Shown piece by piece: positions 6,642 through 14,664 of a stretch of 33,467 bases of DNA; the stretch's first letter is position 1; every line of letters starts with the position of its first letter. The notes under the pieces were generated by a model. It was not told where the DNA came from. It was given only the letters and a program-made list of their open reading frames with translations, and searched no databases. The position numbers were made by a program, and so were the translations under genes. This stretch comes from Hyphomicrobiales bacterium. Lineage in GTDB: Bacteria > Pseudomonadota > Alphaproteobacteria > Rhizobiales > Rhizobiaceae. Location: NCBI GenBank assembly GCA_003963455.1, contig RXJA01000136.1:1-33467 (forward strand), written 5' to 3'.

Positions 6642-8066
6642 TTGCGCTATCAATTACTGTTGATTGCAAATCGGCGGGTGATATTGAGCGACTACGAATG
6701 GCCACCTAAGTCACAGACGCCGGTCTTTAGTCCGCGTGTACCGCGCCCCGGGCCAACGCTTTGCCTGGCCTTGGTCGTATTGGCCGGCTTTTTGTTGTTT
6801 GGGCCGGTGCGGAGCTACTATGTTCAGTGGTCGGCCATAAGAAAAATACAGGCCGCTGCCTTGGCCGGGGATTATGCCGAAGAGTTTCGTCAACTGTCGT
6901 TGCTGGCGAAAATGGGCAATCGGGACGCGCAGGGCTATCTGGGCGCGATGTACTGGCGCGGCGAAGGAACGGCGCAAAACGACGAGCAGGCGGTCTTCTG
7001 GTGGCGAAAATCCGCAGACGGAGGAAATGCGGAGGCTCAGGCCGCTCTTGGTCAGGCTTATTCTGTCGGGCGCGGTGTCCCGAAGGACGACCAGCTTGCG
7101 GCTAGCTGGGCGAAAAAGGCGGCAGACAAGGGCAACGCCAATGGCGAATACCAACTCGGCACCCTTTATTGGCAAGGTCAGGGGGTCATCAAAAGCTCTG
7201 AGCAGGCGGTCTACTGGTGGCGCAAAGCGGTAGATGCCGGAAGCGTCGATGCCGCCTACATCCTCGGTCAGGTTTACTTTGATGGCGTGGGCGTTGAGAA
7301 AGACGACAAGACGGGGGTGATGTGGATCCGCAGGGCGGCTGACAAGGGGCATTCAGAAGCCGCCTATGTTCTCAGTAAGGCCTACAAGTTCGGTCTAGGC
7401 GTCGATAAGGACAGCCAGCTCGCAGCGACATGGGCGCGCAAGGCTGCGGATCAGGGAAATGCCGACGGCCAGTACATGCTCGGCGTTCTCTATCACTTGG
7501 GCGAGGGGGTGGCACAGGACGAGAGGCTGGCGGTTCAATGGTGGATGAAGGCCGCGACCAGTGGCGTCTATCAAGCGCAGTCGGCGATAGCGAATGCCTA
7601 TGCGACGGGCAAAGGTGTAGCTAGGAACGACGTGCAAGCGGCATCTTGGTGGCTGAAGGCGGCCAATCAGGGCGATGCCGCCGCGCAATCGAATCTCGGT
7701 GTTGCTTACTCGAAAGGTATTGGCGTCGTTCAGAGTGACGCGACCGCGTTGCAATGGTGGCTGAAGGCCGCCAAGCAAGGCAATCTTACAGGTCAGTTGG
7801 GCATCGCATACGCCTATGCCAACGGCAGGGGTACGGCCCGGGACGGCAAAGCCGCCGAGTTCTGGTGGCTGGAGGCTGCCAAGACCGGAAACGTCGATGC
7901 CGAGTTCGGCCTTGGCACGCTCTATTATTTCGGGATCGATGGTAGGCCGAACTACCCGGAAGCCGCCAAGTGGTTTCTGAAGGCGGCGGAACACGGCAAC
8001 GCCCAAGCCAAGACCTATATCGAGATGATGAAGCAAAACGGGCAGCTCGACAGCAAGACGCTGTGA
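6642..8066 (+). CDS. Membrane-anchored Sel1-repeat protein
   Basis: About 474 residues with ten Sel1-like (SLR) repeats of ~36 residues, e.g. AQGYLGAMYWRGEGTAQNDE, AAYILGQVYFDGVGVEKDDK and DGQYMLGVLYHLGEGVAQDE. SLR solenoids are protein-interaction scaffolds often tied to envelope or signalling functions. One transmembrane helix (LCLALVVLAGFLLFGPV, about residues 39-56) precedes the repeats, so the solenoid is probably periplasmic with a short cytoplasmic head. The start is uncertain: TTG at 6642, GTG at 6678 and TTG at 6684 are in frame and none has a strong ribosome site. It lies 36 bases after the WD40 gene on the same strand. Base composition is somewhat less GC-rich than its neighbours, which could hint at a different history. 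Confidence 0.82.
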   Translation: MRYQLLLIANRRVILSDYEWPPKSQTPVFSPRVPRPGPTLCLALVVLAGFLLFGPVRSYYVQWSAIRKIQAAALAGDYAEEFRQLSLLAKMGNRDAQGYLGAMYWRGEGTAQNDEQAVFWWRKSADGGNAEAQAALGQAYSVGRGVPKDDQLAASWAKKAADKGNANGEYQLGTLYWQGQGVIKSSEQAVYWWRKAVDAGSVDAAYILGQVYFDGVGVEKDDKTGVMWIRRAADKGHSEAAYVLSKAYKFGLGVDKDSQLAATWARKAADQGNADGQYMLGVLYHLGEGVAQDERLAVQWWMKAATSGVYQAQSAIANAYATGKGVARNDVQAASWWLKAANQGDAAAQSNLGVAYSKGIGVVQSDATALQWWLKAAKQGNLTGQLGIAYAYANGRGTARDGKAAEFWWLEAAKTGNVDAEFGLGTLYYFGIDGRPNYPEAAKWFLKAAEHGNAQAKTYIEMMKQNGQLDSKTL

Positions 8067-8071
8067 GTGCA

Positions 8072-8088
8072 TCGCCGATGATCGGCGA
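8072..8088 (+). terminator. Palindrome after the Sel1-repeat gene
   Basis: TCGCCGAT-G-ATCGGCGA is a perfect palindrome of 8-bp arms starting 6 bases after the stop codon. It lacks a T-run, so it is a possible RNA-end stabiliser or weak terminator rather than a classical one. Confidence 0.45.
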
Positions 8089-8175
8089 AAGCAATCGTGA
8101 CATCCAATCTGGCCCTTGCGGCGTGGACATCCGGCGGGGCAAGGGTAGTGAAACGCCACGCGAGCCGAGCCGATC

Positions 8176-10179
8176 ATGCCAACCCTCCACCTCGTCGAAG
8201 CCTCGATCGCCGACCTGCGCCGCGCGCTGGAGGAGGGCACCGTCACCAGCGTCGAGCTCACCGCCGCCTATCTCAGGCGCATCGCCCATTACGACCGCCA
8301 CGGCATCGCGCTCAACGCCGTGCCGGTCCTCAACCCGGATATGTTCGAGGAGGCGGAAGCCTCCGACCGGCGCCGTCGGCGGGGCAAGACGCTCGGGCCG
8401 CTCGACGGCATCCCTTACACCGCCAAGGACAGCTACAAGGCCAAGGGCCTGACGGTGGCGGCTGGCTCGCCGGCCTTCGAGCACCTGGTCGCCGGCGAGG
8501 ACGCCTTCACCATCGCCCGGCTGCGCGCCGCCGGCGCGGTGCTGATCGGGCTGACCAACATGCCGCCGATGGCCAATGGCGGCATGCAGCGCGGCGTCTA
8601 TGGCCGCGCCGAAAGTCCTTACAACAAGGATTTCCTCACCGCCGCCTTCGCCTCCGGCTCGTCCAACGGCTCGGGCACCGCGACGGCCGCGTCCTTCGCC
8701 GCCTTCGGGCTCGGCGAGGAAACCTGGTCGTCCGGCCGCGCGCCCGCCTCCAACAACGCGCTGGTCGCCTACACGCCCTCGCGCGGCGTGATCTCGGCGC
8801 GCGGCAACTGGCCTTTGGTGCCGACCATGGATGTGGTGGTGCCGCACACGCGCACCGTTCCCGACATGCTGGAACTGCTCGACGTCATCGTCGCCGACGA
8901 TGCAGAGACGCGCGGCGATTTCTGGCGCGTGCAGCCCTGGGTGCAAATCCCGAAAGCCTCGGCGCTGCGGCCGGCGAGCTACACCGGCCTTCCGCTGCGG
9001 GGCGCGCTCAAGGGCAAACGGCTCGGCGTGCCGAGAATGTATATCGGCAAGGACGAAGACGGGGACCGCCCGATCGAGACGCGCGCCTCGGTGCTTGATC
9101 TGTGGCGGCAGGCGGCGCTCGACCTGGAAGCGCTCGGCGCGCAGGTGGTCGAGGTCGATTTCCCCGTCGTTTCCAATTACGAGCGCGACCGTCCCGGCGC
9201 GCGCTCCATGGTCGATCGCGGGCTGGTGCCGAAGGAATTCGCCGATCGCGAGATCTGGGACCTGTCCATCTGGTCCTGGGACGATTTCCTGCGCGCCAAT
9301 GCCGATCCGGCGATCCCCGATCTTGCTTCGGTCGACGGCGCGAAGATCTTCCCCCAACCGCCGGGCGCGCTGGCCGACCGCTATGGCGAGGACAGCCTTG
9401 ACCTTGCCGACTATGTGGAGCGGGCGAAAAAGGGTGTGACGCCGCTCGCGGACATTCCCACCATCGAGGCGGGGCTCAAGGGCCTGGAGGCAACGCGCCG
9501 CGTCGACTTCGAGGAATGGCTCGACGCCAACCGCCTCGATGCCGTGGTGCTGCCGGCGGTCGCCGATGTCGGCCCGGCCGATGCCGACGTCAACGAGGCT
9601 TCCGCCCGGCTTGCCTGGCGCAACGGCACCTGGGTAGCCAACGGCAATCTCGTCTGGCGCCATCTCGGCATCCCGACGGTGACGGTGCCGATGGGCACCA
9701 TGGCCAATATCGGCATGCCCGTCGGCCTCACCTTCGCCGGCAAGGCCTATGACGACACGGCGCTGCTGATGATTGCCGGCGACTATGAGCGCGCCACCAG
9801 GCGCCGCACCGTTCCGCCGCGCACGCCGGCGCTGGCCGATGATGTGTTCGAGGGCAGGGGCGCTGTGGCCGGCGACGCGCCGCTCACGCTGGCGCTGACC
9901 GCCGAGACGACGCGCTCCGGGGACACCGACGAGATCGCGATCGTGCTGGAGGTCGGCGCGGACCAGCCGGCCGATGTGAAAGTCCACCTCAACGGCGAGC
10001 CTGTGCTCATGCAGGCGGAAGGCAGCCGCCACGCCGGCCGGATGGTCGTGCCGGCCTCGACGCATCAGGGCTTCCACAGTGTCTGGCGCGGCGCTTATGG
10101 CTCGATCGTCACCGCCGTCGCGCGGCTGCCCGACGGGCGCTGTAAGGGAACCTTCACGATCACCGGCGGGATCGGGTGA
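8176..10179 (+). CDS. Amidase-signature hydrolase with C-terminal extension
   Basis: A 667-residue amidase-signature enzyme, clearly longer than the usual 450-550. The Ser-cisSer-Lys triad is recognisable: Lys84 in GIPYTAKDSY, the cis-Ser in ASGSSNGSGTATAAS (about 160-173), and nucleophile Ser186 in EETWSSGRAPAS, aligning with the family's DTGGSIRIPA with Trp-Ser in place of Gly-Gly. Residues to ~555 make the catalytic domain, ending FAGKAYDDTALLMIAGDYERAT. The last ~100 residues (LTLALTAETTRSGDTDEIAI ... GSIVTAVARLPDGRCKGTFT) look like a beta-rich accessory domain I do not recognise. It hydrolyses an amide or related bond; the substrate cannot be told. No signal peptide is seen, so it is cytoplasmic. 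It stands alone. Confidence 0.88.
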   Translation: MPTLHLVEASIADLRRALEEGTVTSVELTAAYLRRIAHYDRHGIALNAVPVLNPDMFEEAEASDRRRRRGKTLGPLDGIPYTAKDSYKAKGLTVAAGSPAFEHLVAGEDAFTIARLRAAGAVLIGLTNMPPMANGGMQRGVYGRAESPYNKDFLTAAFASGSSNGSGTATAASFAAFGLGEETWSSGRAPASNNALVAYTPSRGVISARGNWPLVPTMDVVVPHTRTVPDMLELLDVIVADDAETRGDFWRVQPWVQIPKASALRPASYTGLPLRGALKGKRLGVPRMYIGKDEDGDRPIETRASVLDLWRQAALDLEALGAQVVEVDFPVVSNYERDRPGARSMVDRGLVPKEFADREIWDLSIWSWDDFLRANADPAIPDLASVDGAKIFPQPPGALADRYGEDSLDLADYVERAKKGVTPLADIPTIEAGLKGLEATRRVDFEEWLDANRLDAVVLPAVADVGPADADVNEASARLAWRNGTWVANGNLVWRHLGIPTVTVPMGTMANIGMPVGLTFAGKAYDDTALLMIAGDYERATRRRTVPPRTPALADDVFEGRGAVAGDAPLTLALTAETTRSGDTDEIAIVLEVGADQPADVKVHLNGEPVLMQAEGSRHAGRMVVPASTHQGFHSVWRGAYGSIVTAVARLPDGRCKGTFTITGGIG

Positions 10180-10258
10180 CAGGCCACGGCCGATCTGGCA
10201 GAGTGACCTCAAGAGACCGGGCTGGTCTGTATCTGTTTACTGCTCGGGAGGGGGTTCT

Positions 10259-11104
10259 TTGCGCGCTTGCGGATCAGTCCGTTCGGGGGCCGGGCTTCGG
10301 TCGAAGCCGATCCGCGCCGCCCTGGCATTGATGGGACTTGCGCTGGCGCTCGACGGCTGCGCCAACCCCAAGGTCATCGATAGCGCCGTGCCCCAGGCCG
10401 CCGCGCCGAAGCCCGCGGCACCGAAGCCCGCCAAGGTGGCGGAAGCCGCGCCGGCCGCGCCACCGGCGGCGCCGGTTGTCGCGTCTCGCCCGTCCTGCAC
10501 CGACCAATGGAAGTCCCACGGGCATACCACCCAGCCGGAGGCGCAGGCCTTCGCGAAAAACTGCCTGGCGGGGCAGGGCGCTGTGACAAAGATGGTCGAT
10601 CAGAAGACCGTGGCGCGCAAGCTGGCCTACCTGATCGATGCCGAAAAACCGTTGAGCGGTCTCGAACCTTCCGACATAGGGGTTTTCTGCCCGGGCTATC
10701 TGCGCCAGGGCCGCGGCGGCCGCGCCGTGTTCTGGCGCACGCTGCTTACCGACCTGGTCAGCGCGGAATCCGTCAACAGCAGCTCCGCCGCCTATTGGGA
10801 AGAGGACCAGGACCAGTATTCGATCGGCCTGCTGCAATTGTCGCTGTCGGACGAGCAGCGATACCATTGCGGCTTCAAGTCGGAGGTCGACATCACCGAT
10901 CCCGACCGCAACCTTGCCTGCGGCGTCAAGATCGTGACGATACTGGTCGCCGCCGACGGAGCGCTGGGCGGCGATGCCGGCAATGAAATGAAGGGCATCG
11001 GCGCCTACTGGCAGAATCTGCGCCGGCCCTCGGAAGTGCGCGGCAAGCTGATCGCCGCCACTCGCGCGATCCCGCAATGCCTGGCCGATCCGAGGAACGC
11101 CTGA
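10259..11104 (+). CDS. Lytic-transglycosylase-like lipoprotein
   Basis: I place the start at TTG 10259 because GGGAGGGGG sits 5 bases before it. The result is 281 residues with a lipoprotein-type N-terminus (RAALALMGLALALDGCANPK). The lipobox has an unusual Asp two residues before the Cys. An Ala/Pro-rich spacer (about residues 44-75) follows. The C-terminal part reads as an SLT/goose-lysozyme-like fold: LTDLVSAESVNSSSAAYWEE contains the candidate catalytic Glu, then YSIGLLQLSLSDEQRY (family 'S.GLmQ') and ITDPDRNLACGVKIV (family 'dP..Ni..G...l'). It would cleave or bind peptidoglycan in the periplasm. In-frame upstream codons exist back to 10079 but overlap the amidase gene and lack a start signal. 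Confidence 0.72.
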   Translation: MRACGSVRSGAGLRSKPIRAALALMGLALALDGCANPKVIDSAVPQAAAPKPAAPKPAKVAEAAPAAPPAAPVVASRPSCTDQWKSHGHTTQPEAQAFAKNCLAGQGAVTKMVDQKTVARKLAYLIDAEKPLSGLEPSDIGVFCPGYLRQGRGGRAVFWRTLLTDLVSAESVNSSSAAYWEEDQDQYSIGLLQLSLSDEQRYHCGFKSEVDITDPDRNLACGVKIVTILVAADGALGGDAGNEMKGIGAYWQNLRRPSEVRGKLIAATRAIPQCLADPRNA

Positions 11105-11120
11105 GACCAGCGCGGCGCTC

Positions 11121-11147
11121 CTATCTCCCCCTTGGTGGGGGAGATAG
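11121..11147. repeat. CTCCCCC palindrome
   Basis: CTATCTCCCCC-TTGGT-GGGGGAGATAG has perfect 11-bp arms. It is one of several ATCTCCCCC...GGGGGAGAT palindromes in this window. It lies between convergent genes and could end transcription from both sides. The minus-strand gene's stop codon (TAG) is its outermost triplet. Confidence 0.75.
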
Positions 11148-11648
11148 CGATTTCAACATCTTAGCGAAGTTAAGTGTCAGAAATCGCAAGAGAGGGGGGA
11201 CTGCTCTAACCTTTGCGTTCGTCCCCTCTGAGTCTTGCGACCGGGGCAGGGAGGCGAGCCATGAATCCCAAAACTTCTGCTGCATATGGACGAACACAGG
11301 CACCACATCATAGCCTTCGTCAAATATATTGACTAAGTCGCTCTTCTTGGGATGTTCGCCGGTTTTTACCTTGCAGACCACCAGCCCGCGACTCATCTCT
11401 GTCACGGTTCCTTCCGGGAAAACATTGCAACTCGCGCCGTAACAAAAGGGCAGGATTCCTTCCACTTCGAGCTGCTTGCGGATTTGGCACAGCGCTTCGA
11501 AATAGTCGTCTTCTTCTGCCTCGATGATCTTGTTCCGATAGCTGCAGGTAAGCCTGCACCTGGTTCCCACGTCGTGCAGCGTGAACACCGCCTGCTCGTC
11601 ACCGCCGGTGCCTCCTCCGATCAGGAATACGGTGTATTGTTCACTCAT
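11121..11648 (-). CDS. Unrecognised 175-aa protein
   Basis: I do not recognise the function. The ATG at 11648 (MSEQYTVFLIGGGTGGDEQA) has GGGGA 6 bases upstream; an ATG two codons earlier is less well placed. The core is mixed alpha/beta with notable Cys residues (RCRLTCSYRN, ALCQIRKQL, PFCYGASCNVFP, VVCKVKTG). It has no signal peptide or membrane segment, so it is likely cytoplasmic. A conserved-looking block is FWDSWLASLP near residue 130. The final ~15 residues (FAKMLKSLSPPPRGR) come from the adjacent palindrome, so the native C-terminus may have been replaced by read-through into the repeat. Base composition is slightly AT-richer than its neighbours. It may be a conserved hypothetical or an immunity-like protein; neither can be shown. 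Confidence 0.65.
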   Translation of the reverse strand: MSEQYTVFLIGGGTGGDEQAVFTLHDVGTRCRLTCSYRNKIIEAEEDDYFEALCQIRKQLEVEGILPFCYGASCNVFPEGTVTEMSRGLVVCKVKTGEHPKKSDLVNIFDEGYDVVPVFVHMQQKFWDSWLASLPRSQDSEGTNAKVRAVPPLLRFLTLNFAKMLKSLSPPPRGR

Positions 11649-11789
11649 TGTCATTCCCCAATCCCGCGACCATCTTAGTTGTGATGTTTTCTGATTTCAA
11701 CCACAGATTGTTTATTCTAACTTGAGGGTGACGCTTGCCGGTTGGTCCCCGTCCTTGACCCATCCGCCACCAACGCTATCTTCGCCGTC

Positions 11790-12341
11790 ATGCCAGACAC
11801 CCCTCCCTCCGCCGCCGCGCCGCTCATCGTCATCGACCTGCAGACTGGCATGTTCGATGGTCGCTTCGAGCCGCCGATCCATGACGCCCATGCGATCGCC
11901 GAGCGCACCCGCAGGCTGATCGGCTGGGCGCGGCGCACCGGCCGCAAGGTGGCGTTCGTGCGCCATGACGGGCCGCAGGGCGACCCGCTGGCGCCGGGCG
12001 CTTCCGGCTGGCCGGTATGGCCGCCGCTCGGCCAGGCCGCCGACGAGCCGACCTTCGGCAAGAAGGTCGGCAATGCCTTCTCCAACCCCGAACTCGCCGA
12101 ATGGGTGGCCGGGCAGGGGGCCACGGATGTCGTGCTCCTTGGCGCGCAGACCGATTTCTGCGTCGCGGCGACCGTCAAGGGCGCCTTCGCCGAGGGGCTC
12201 GGCGTTACCGTGGTTTCCGACGCGCATTCGACGCTGGACGGCGACAGGGAAACGGCGCCCGACATCATCGCCCGCCACAACGAGGCCTTCGAGACGCAGG
12301 GCGCGCGGATGGCGACGACGGCGGAGCTGACGGAAGGCTGA
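11790..12341 (+). CDS. Isochorismatase-family cysteine hydrolase
   Basis: A 183-residue cysteine hydrolase. The catalytic triad is visible: Asp16 in LIVIDLQTGMF, Lys91 in TFGKKVGNAFSNP and Cys124 in LLGAQTDFCVAATV. The family hydrolyses amides such as nicotinamide, or vinyl ethers such as isochorismate. Without further residues the substrate cannot be given, but the TDFCV motif is common in the broad 'cysteine hydrolase' group rather than in true isochorismatases. The ATG at 11790 is chosen as the first ATG; an in-frame TTG at 11742 would add 16 residues with no family likeness. It is cytoplasmic. The next gene follows after a short palindrome. Confidence 0.9.
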   Translation: MPDTPPSAAAPLIVIDLQTGMFDGRFEPPIHDAHAIAERTRRLIGWARRTGRKVAFVRHDGPQGDPLAPGASGWPVWPPLGQAADEPTFGKKVGNAFSNPELAEWVAGQGATDVVLLGAQTDFCVAATVKGAFAEGLGVTVVSDAHSTLDGDRETAPDIIARHNEAFETQGARMATTAELTEG

Positions 12342-12351
12342 GCGCCTTCTT

Positions 12352-12381
12352 CCTTCTCCCACAACAAGCAAGGGGAGAAGG
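12352..12381. repeat. CCTTCTCCC inverted repeat
   Basis: CCTTCTCCC (12352-12360) and GGGAGAAGG (12373-12381) are complementary around a 12-base loop. It is a short relative of the large element at 2671-2901 and lies between two co-directional genes. Confidence 0.6.
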
Positions 12382-12407
12382 GAACAACCCAACCCAAGGA
12401 GCCCATC

Positions 12408-12863
12408 TTGCCTGCGCTTTCCCTGCCCGCCGAAGGAGGCTGCCGCTGCGGCCGCGTGCGCCTGAAGATCTCGGCGAAACCCATTCTCACCATGGCCTGC
12501 CACTGCACCGGTTGCCAGCGCATGTCGTCCAGCGCCTATTCGCTGAGCGCGGCGATCCCCTCGGAAGGTTTCGAGGTGACCCAGGGCGAGCCGGTGATCG
12601 GCGGCCTGCATGGCGCGTCGAGGCATTATTTCTGCGGCTACTGCATGAGCTGGATGTTCACCCGGCCCGAAGGGATGGACTGGTTCGTCAATCTGCGCCC
12701 GACCATGCTCGACGATCATGCCTGGTTCACGCCCTTCATCGAAACCTGGACGGCCGAGAAACTGCCCTGGGCGACAACGCCCGCCGTGCACAGTTACGAA
12801 GCGCTGCCGGCCTTCGATGCGTATGAGGGACTGGTCGCCGAATATGCCGGCACAAAGGGCTGA
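12408..12863 (+). CDS. GFA-domain zinc-binding protein
   Basis: A 151-residue protein of the GFA / centromere-protein-V-like fold. Zinc-ligand cysteines stand in the family order: Cys12 and Cys14 (GGCRCGRV), Cys31, Cys33 and Cys36 (ACHCTGCQRMSSSAYS) and Cys76 and Cys79 (YFCGYCMSWMF). The family was named for glutathione-dependent formaldehyde activation, but most members have no proven activity. The start is TTG at 12408, since AAGGAG lies 7 bases upstream and the zinc site begins soon after. A palindrome separates it from the hydrolase gene upstream, so they may share a transcript. Confidence 0.87.
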   Translation: MPALSLPAEGGCRCGRVRLKISAKPILTMACHCTGCQRMSSSAYSLSAAIPSEGFEVTQGEPVIGGLHGASRHYFCGYCMSWMFTRPEGMDWFVNLRPTMLDDHAWFTPFIETWTAEKLPWATTPAVHSYEALPAFDAYEGLVAEYAGTKG

Positions 12864-12896
12864 TTGAGGACAAGGCCGAAAAACGGCGACCTAAAG

Positions 12897-12939
12897 CATG
12901 TCTCCCGAAAGTGGGACCGGTTTCGGGATAAAGACATGC
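12897..12939. repeat. Rhizobial GCATGTC palindrome, copy 1
   Basis: GCATGTC (12897-12903) and GACATGC (12933-12939) are complementary. An inner stem of TCCCGAAA against TTTCGGGA gives a long interrupted hairpin typical of rhizobial intergenic mosaic-type elements. Confidence 0.8.
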
Positions 12940-12957
12940 GCAGAATCAAAAACCTAA

Positions 12958-13004
12958 TGCATGTCGCCCAGAAGTGTGCAGCGGTTCTGGGGCAACGACA
13001 TGCA
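12958..13004. repeat. Rhizobial GCATGTC palindrome, copy 2
   Basis: TGCATGTCG (12958-12966) and CGACATGCA (12996-13004) form a perfect 9-bp stem. The inner CCCAGAA / TTCTGGGG arms pair again. It lies 19 bases after copy 1 in tandem. Confidence 0.8.
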
Positions 13005-13345
13005 TAAAAACAAGGACTTGAAGCATGGAGCGAATCTGAAAGATCGCGACGCGCTTTAGGGCAAGGCCGCCGTCGGCATTTCATGGTCGACGCGGCCGTT
13101 GGGGGCGCATTGTTGGGGATGTGCTTGGGCGTCCGCGTCGACCACGGCGGCCTCATACCGCAGGCTTCATCATGGCACATTCGCCGGCCGCTGAAACTTC
13201 CGCGATAGCGGTATATGGCTGGCGCCCGACTTCCCTTCTCCCGCAGGCGGCAGGAGGCACGCGAAACACTTTCCATCCGGCGCCTTATTGACCTCGTCCG
13301 CTCGAACGGCGACCACTGACGCTTTCCTTTTCAAGGGATTGCACC

Positions 13346-14539
13346 GTGAACCGGACTCATTTTCTCAACGCCCGGCTTGCCGACGGGACACTCGCCGACC
13401 TCACCGTCGCAGGCGGCCGCTTCAGCGCCGTGGCGCCGGCCGCCAATGCGGCCATGCCGCCGGCCGGCGCCATCGACCTCGCCGGCCAACTCGTGCTGCC
13501 GGCCTTCGTCGAGGGCCACATCCATCTCGACACCTCTTTCTACGGCGATGCCTGGCGCCCGCACATTCCCTGCGTCAACGGCTTCGACGTGCGCGAGCGC
13601 GTCGCCTTCCAGATGCGCAACCTCGAGCAGGCAGCGCCCATGGAGGAGCGCGCGAAAAACCAGCTCGAGCTCTGCGTCGGCCATGGCAGCCTCGCCATGC
13701 GCAGCCATGTCATGGTCGACGCCGATGTCGGGTTGAAGCATGTCGAGACGATCCTTGGGGTGCGCGAAAGATACCGCGACCTGATAGACATCCAGCTCGT
13801 CGCCTTTCCGCAGAGCGGCATCCTGTCCTCGCCGGGCACGGCGGAACTGCTCGACGAAGCGCTGAAGCTCGGCTGCGATCTCATCGGCGGACTGGACCCG
13901 GCGAGCTTCGACCGCGATGTGAAGGGCCATCTCGACGTCGTCTTCGGCCTCGCCGAAAAGCGTGGCGCCGGGGTCGACATCCATTTGCACGACGGCGGCA
14001 CGCTCGGCCTGTTCGAGATCGAGGAGATCGTCGCCCGGACCGCGGCATCGGGCATGCGGGGAAAAGTCGCCGTCAGCCACGCCTATGCGCTGGGCGACAT
14101 TTCTCCCGAGGAACTGGCCAGGGCCGGCGAGCGGATCGCCGCCGCCGGCGTCGCCATCATGACCAACGCGCCAGGCGATCACCCTTTCCCGCCCGTTGCC
14201 GCGCTGCGCAAGGCGGGCGTCACGGTCTTCGCCGGCTCCGACAACATCCGCGATTCCTGGTGGCCCTATGGCGATGGCGACATGCTCAACCGCGCCAACA
14301 TGATCGGCTACCGCTCCGGCTTTTACGAGGATCGGGAGCTGGAAGCCGCCTACGACCTGGCGAGCCATGCCGGCGCGAAGGCGCTGGGGCTCGAAGGCTA
14401 CGGCATCGCCGTTGGCGCCAAAGCCGACTTCGTGGCGATGAAGGCCCAGCATGTTCCCGAAGCGGTGGTGGCGGTGCCGAGGGACCGCGCCGTCTATCGG
14501 GCGGGCAGGGAAGTGGCGCGGGATCGTGGGGTTAGATAA
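13346..14539 (+). CDS. Cytosine-deaminase-like amidohydrolase
   Basis: A 397-residue metal-dependent amidohydrolase of the CodA/AtzC type. Metal and catalytic motifs: GHIHLDTSF (two His), His in VDIHLHDGGT, His in KVAVSHAYALGD, and the Asp of FAGSDNIRDSW. The N-terminal composite beta-sandwich (NARLADGTLADLTVAGGRFS) and the C-terminal return of it (GYGIAVGAKADFVAMKA) are complete. The substrate is probably a cyclic amide or aminated heterocycle; cytosine or isocytosine-like is inference from resemblance. The GTG start has AAGGGA 8 bases upstream. It stands alone with repeats upstream and the AIPR gene downstream. Confidence 0.88.
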   Translation: MNRTHFLNARLADGTLADLTVAGGRFSAVAPAANAAMPPAGAIDLAGQLVLPAFVEGHIHLDTSFYGDAWRPHIPCVNGFDVRERVAFQMRNLEQAAPMEERAKNQLELCVGHGSLAMRSHVMVDADVGLKHVETILGVRERYRDLIDIQLVAFPQSGILSSPGTAELLDEALKLGCDLIGGLDPASFDRDVKGHLDVVFGLAEKRGAGVDIHLHDGGTLGLFEIEEIVARTAASGMRGKVAVSHAYALGDISPEELARAGERIAAAGVAIMTNAPGDHPFPPVAALRKAGVTVFAGSDNIRDSWWPYGDGDMLNRANMIGYRSGFYEDRELEAAYDLASHAGAKALGLEGYGIAVGAKADFVAMKAQHVPEAVVAVPRDRAVYRAGREVARDRGVR

Positions 14540-14570
14540 GCCCAATCACGCAACATCAAACGAAGCGGAT

Positions 14571-14638
14571 TCACCTATGCTGATCACCTGCCGCCTTCAA
14601 ATATAGCTGGAAGTTTTCGCGAATTTTGCCATAGGTGA
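14571..14638. promoter_or_regulatory. Inverted repeat upstream of the AIPR gene
   Basis: TCACCTATG (14571-14579) and CATAGGTGA (14630-14638) are perfect 9-bp complements 50 bases apart, just before the AIPR coding region. The AT-rich TATAGC between them could be a -10 box. Looping by a dimeric repressor or an insertion boundary are both possible. Confidence 0.45.
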
Positions 14639-14664
14639 CGTATTCTATTCGGAGGGCTCTCACG

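Larger units (their letters stand above)
12864..13345. other. Repeat-rich spacer without a supported gene
   Basis: This 482-base spacer starts with two rhizobial palindromes (listed separately) and then the phrase GCATGGAGCGAATCTGAAAG, which I know as a common piece of Mesorhizobium intergenic repeats, next to CGCGACGCGCTTTAGG. The right half (13080-13340) shows no gene I can support. A 34-codon plus-strand frame ending just before 13320 lacks a ribosome site. Confidence 0.5.

Noticed and set aside
7786..10212. An 800-codon minus-strand open frame opposite the amidase
   Set aside because: Mirror frame of a strongly recognised amidase, with His/Arg/Gly-rich composition and no family match.
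13215..13319. A 34-codon plus-strand frame (starting MAGARLPFSRRR and ending RSNGDH) before the amidohydrolase
   Set aside because: No ribosome site, no recognisable family and no conservation evidence.
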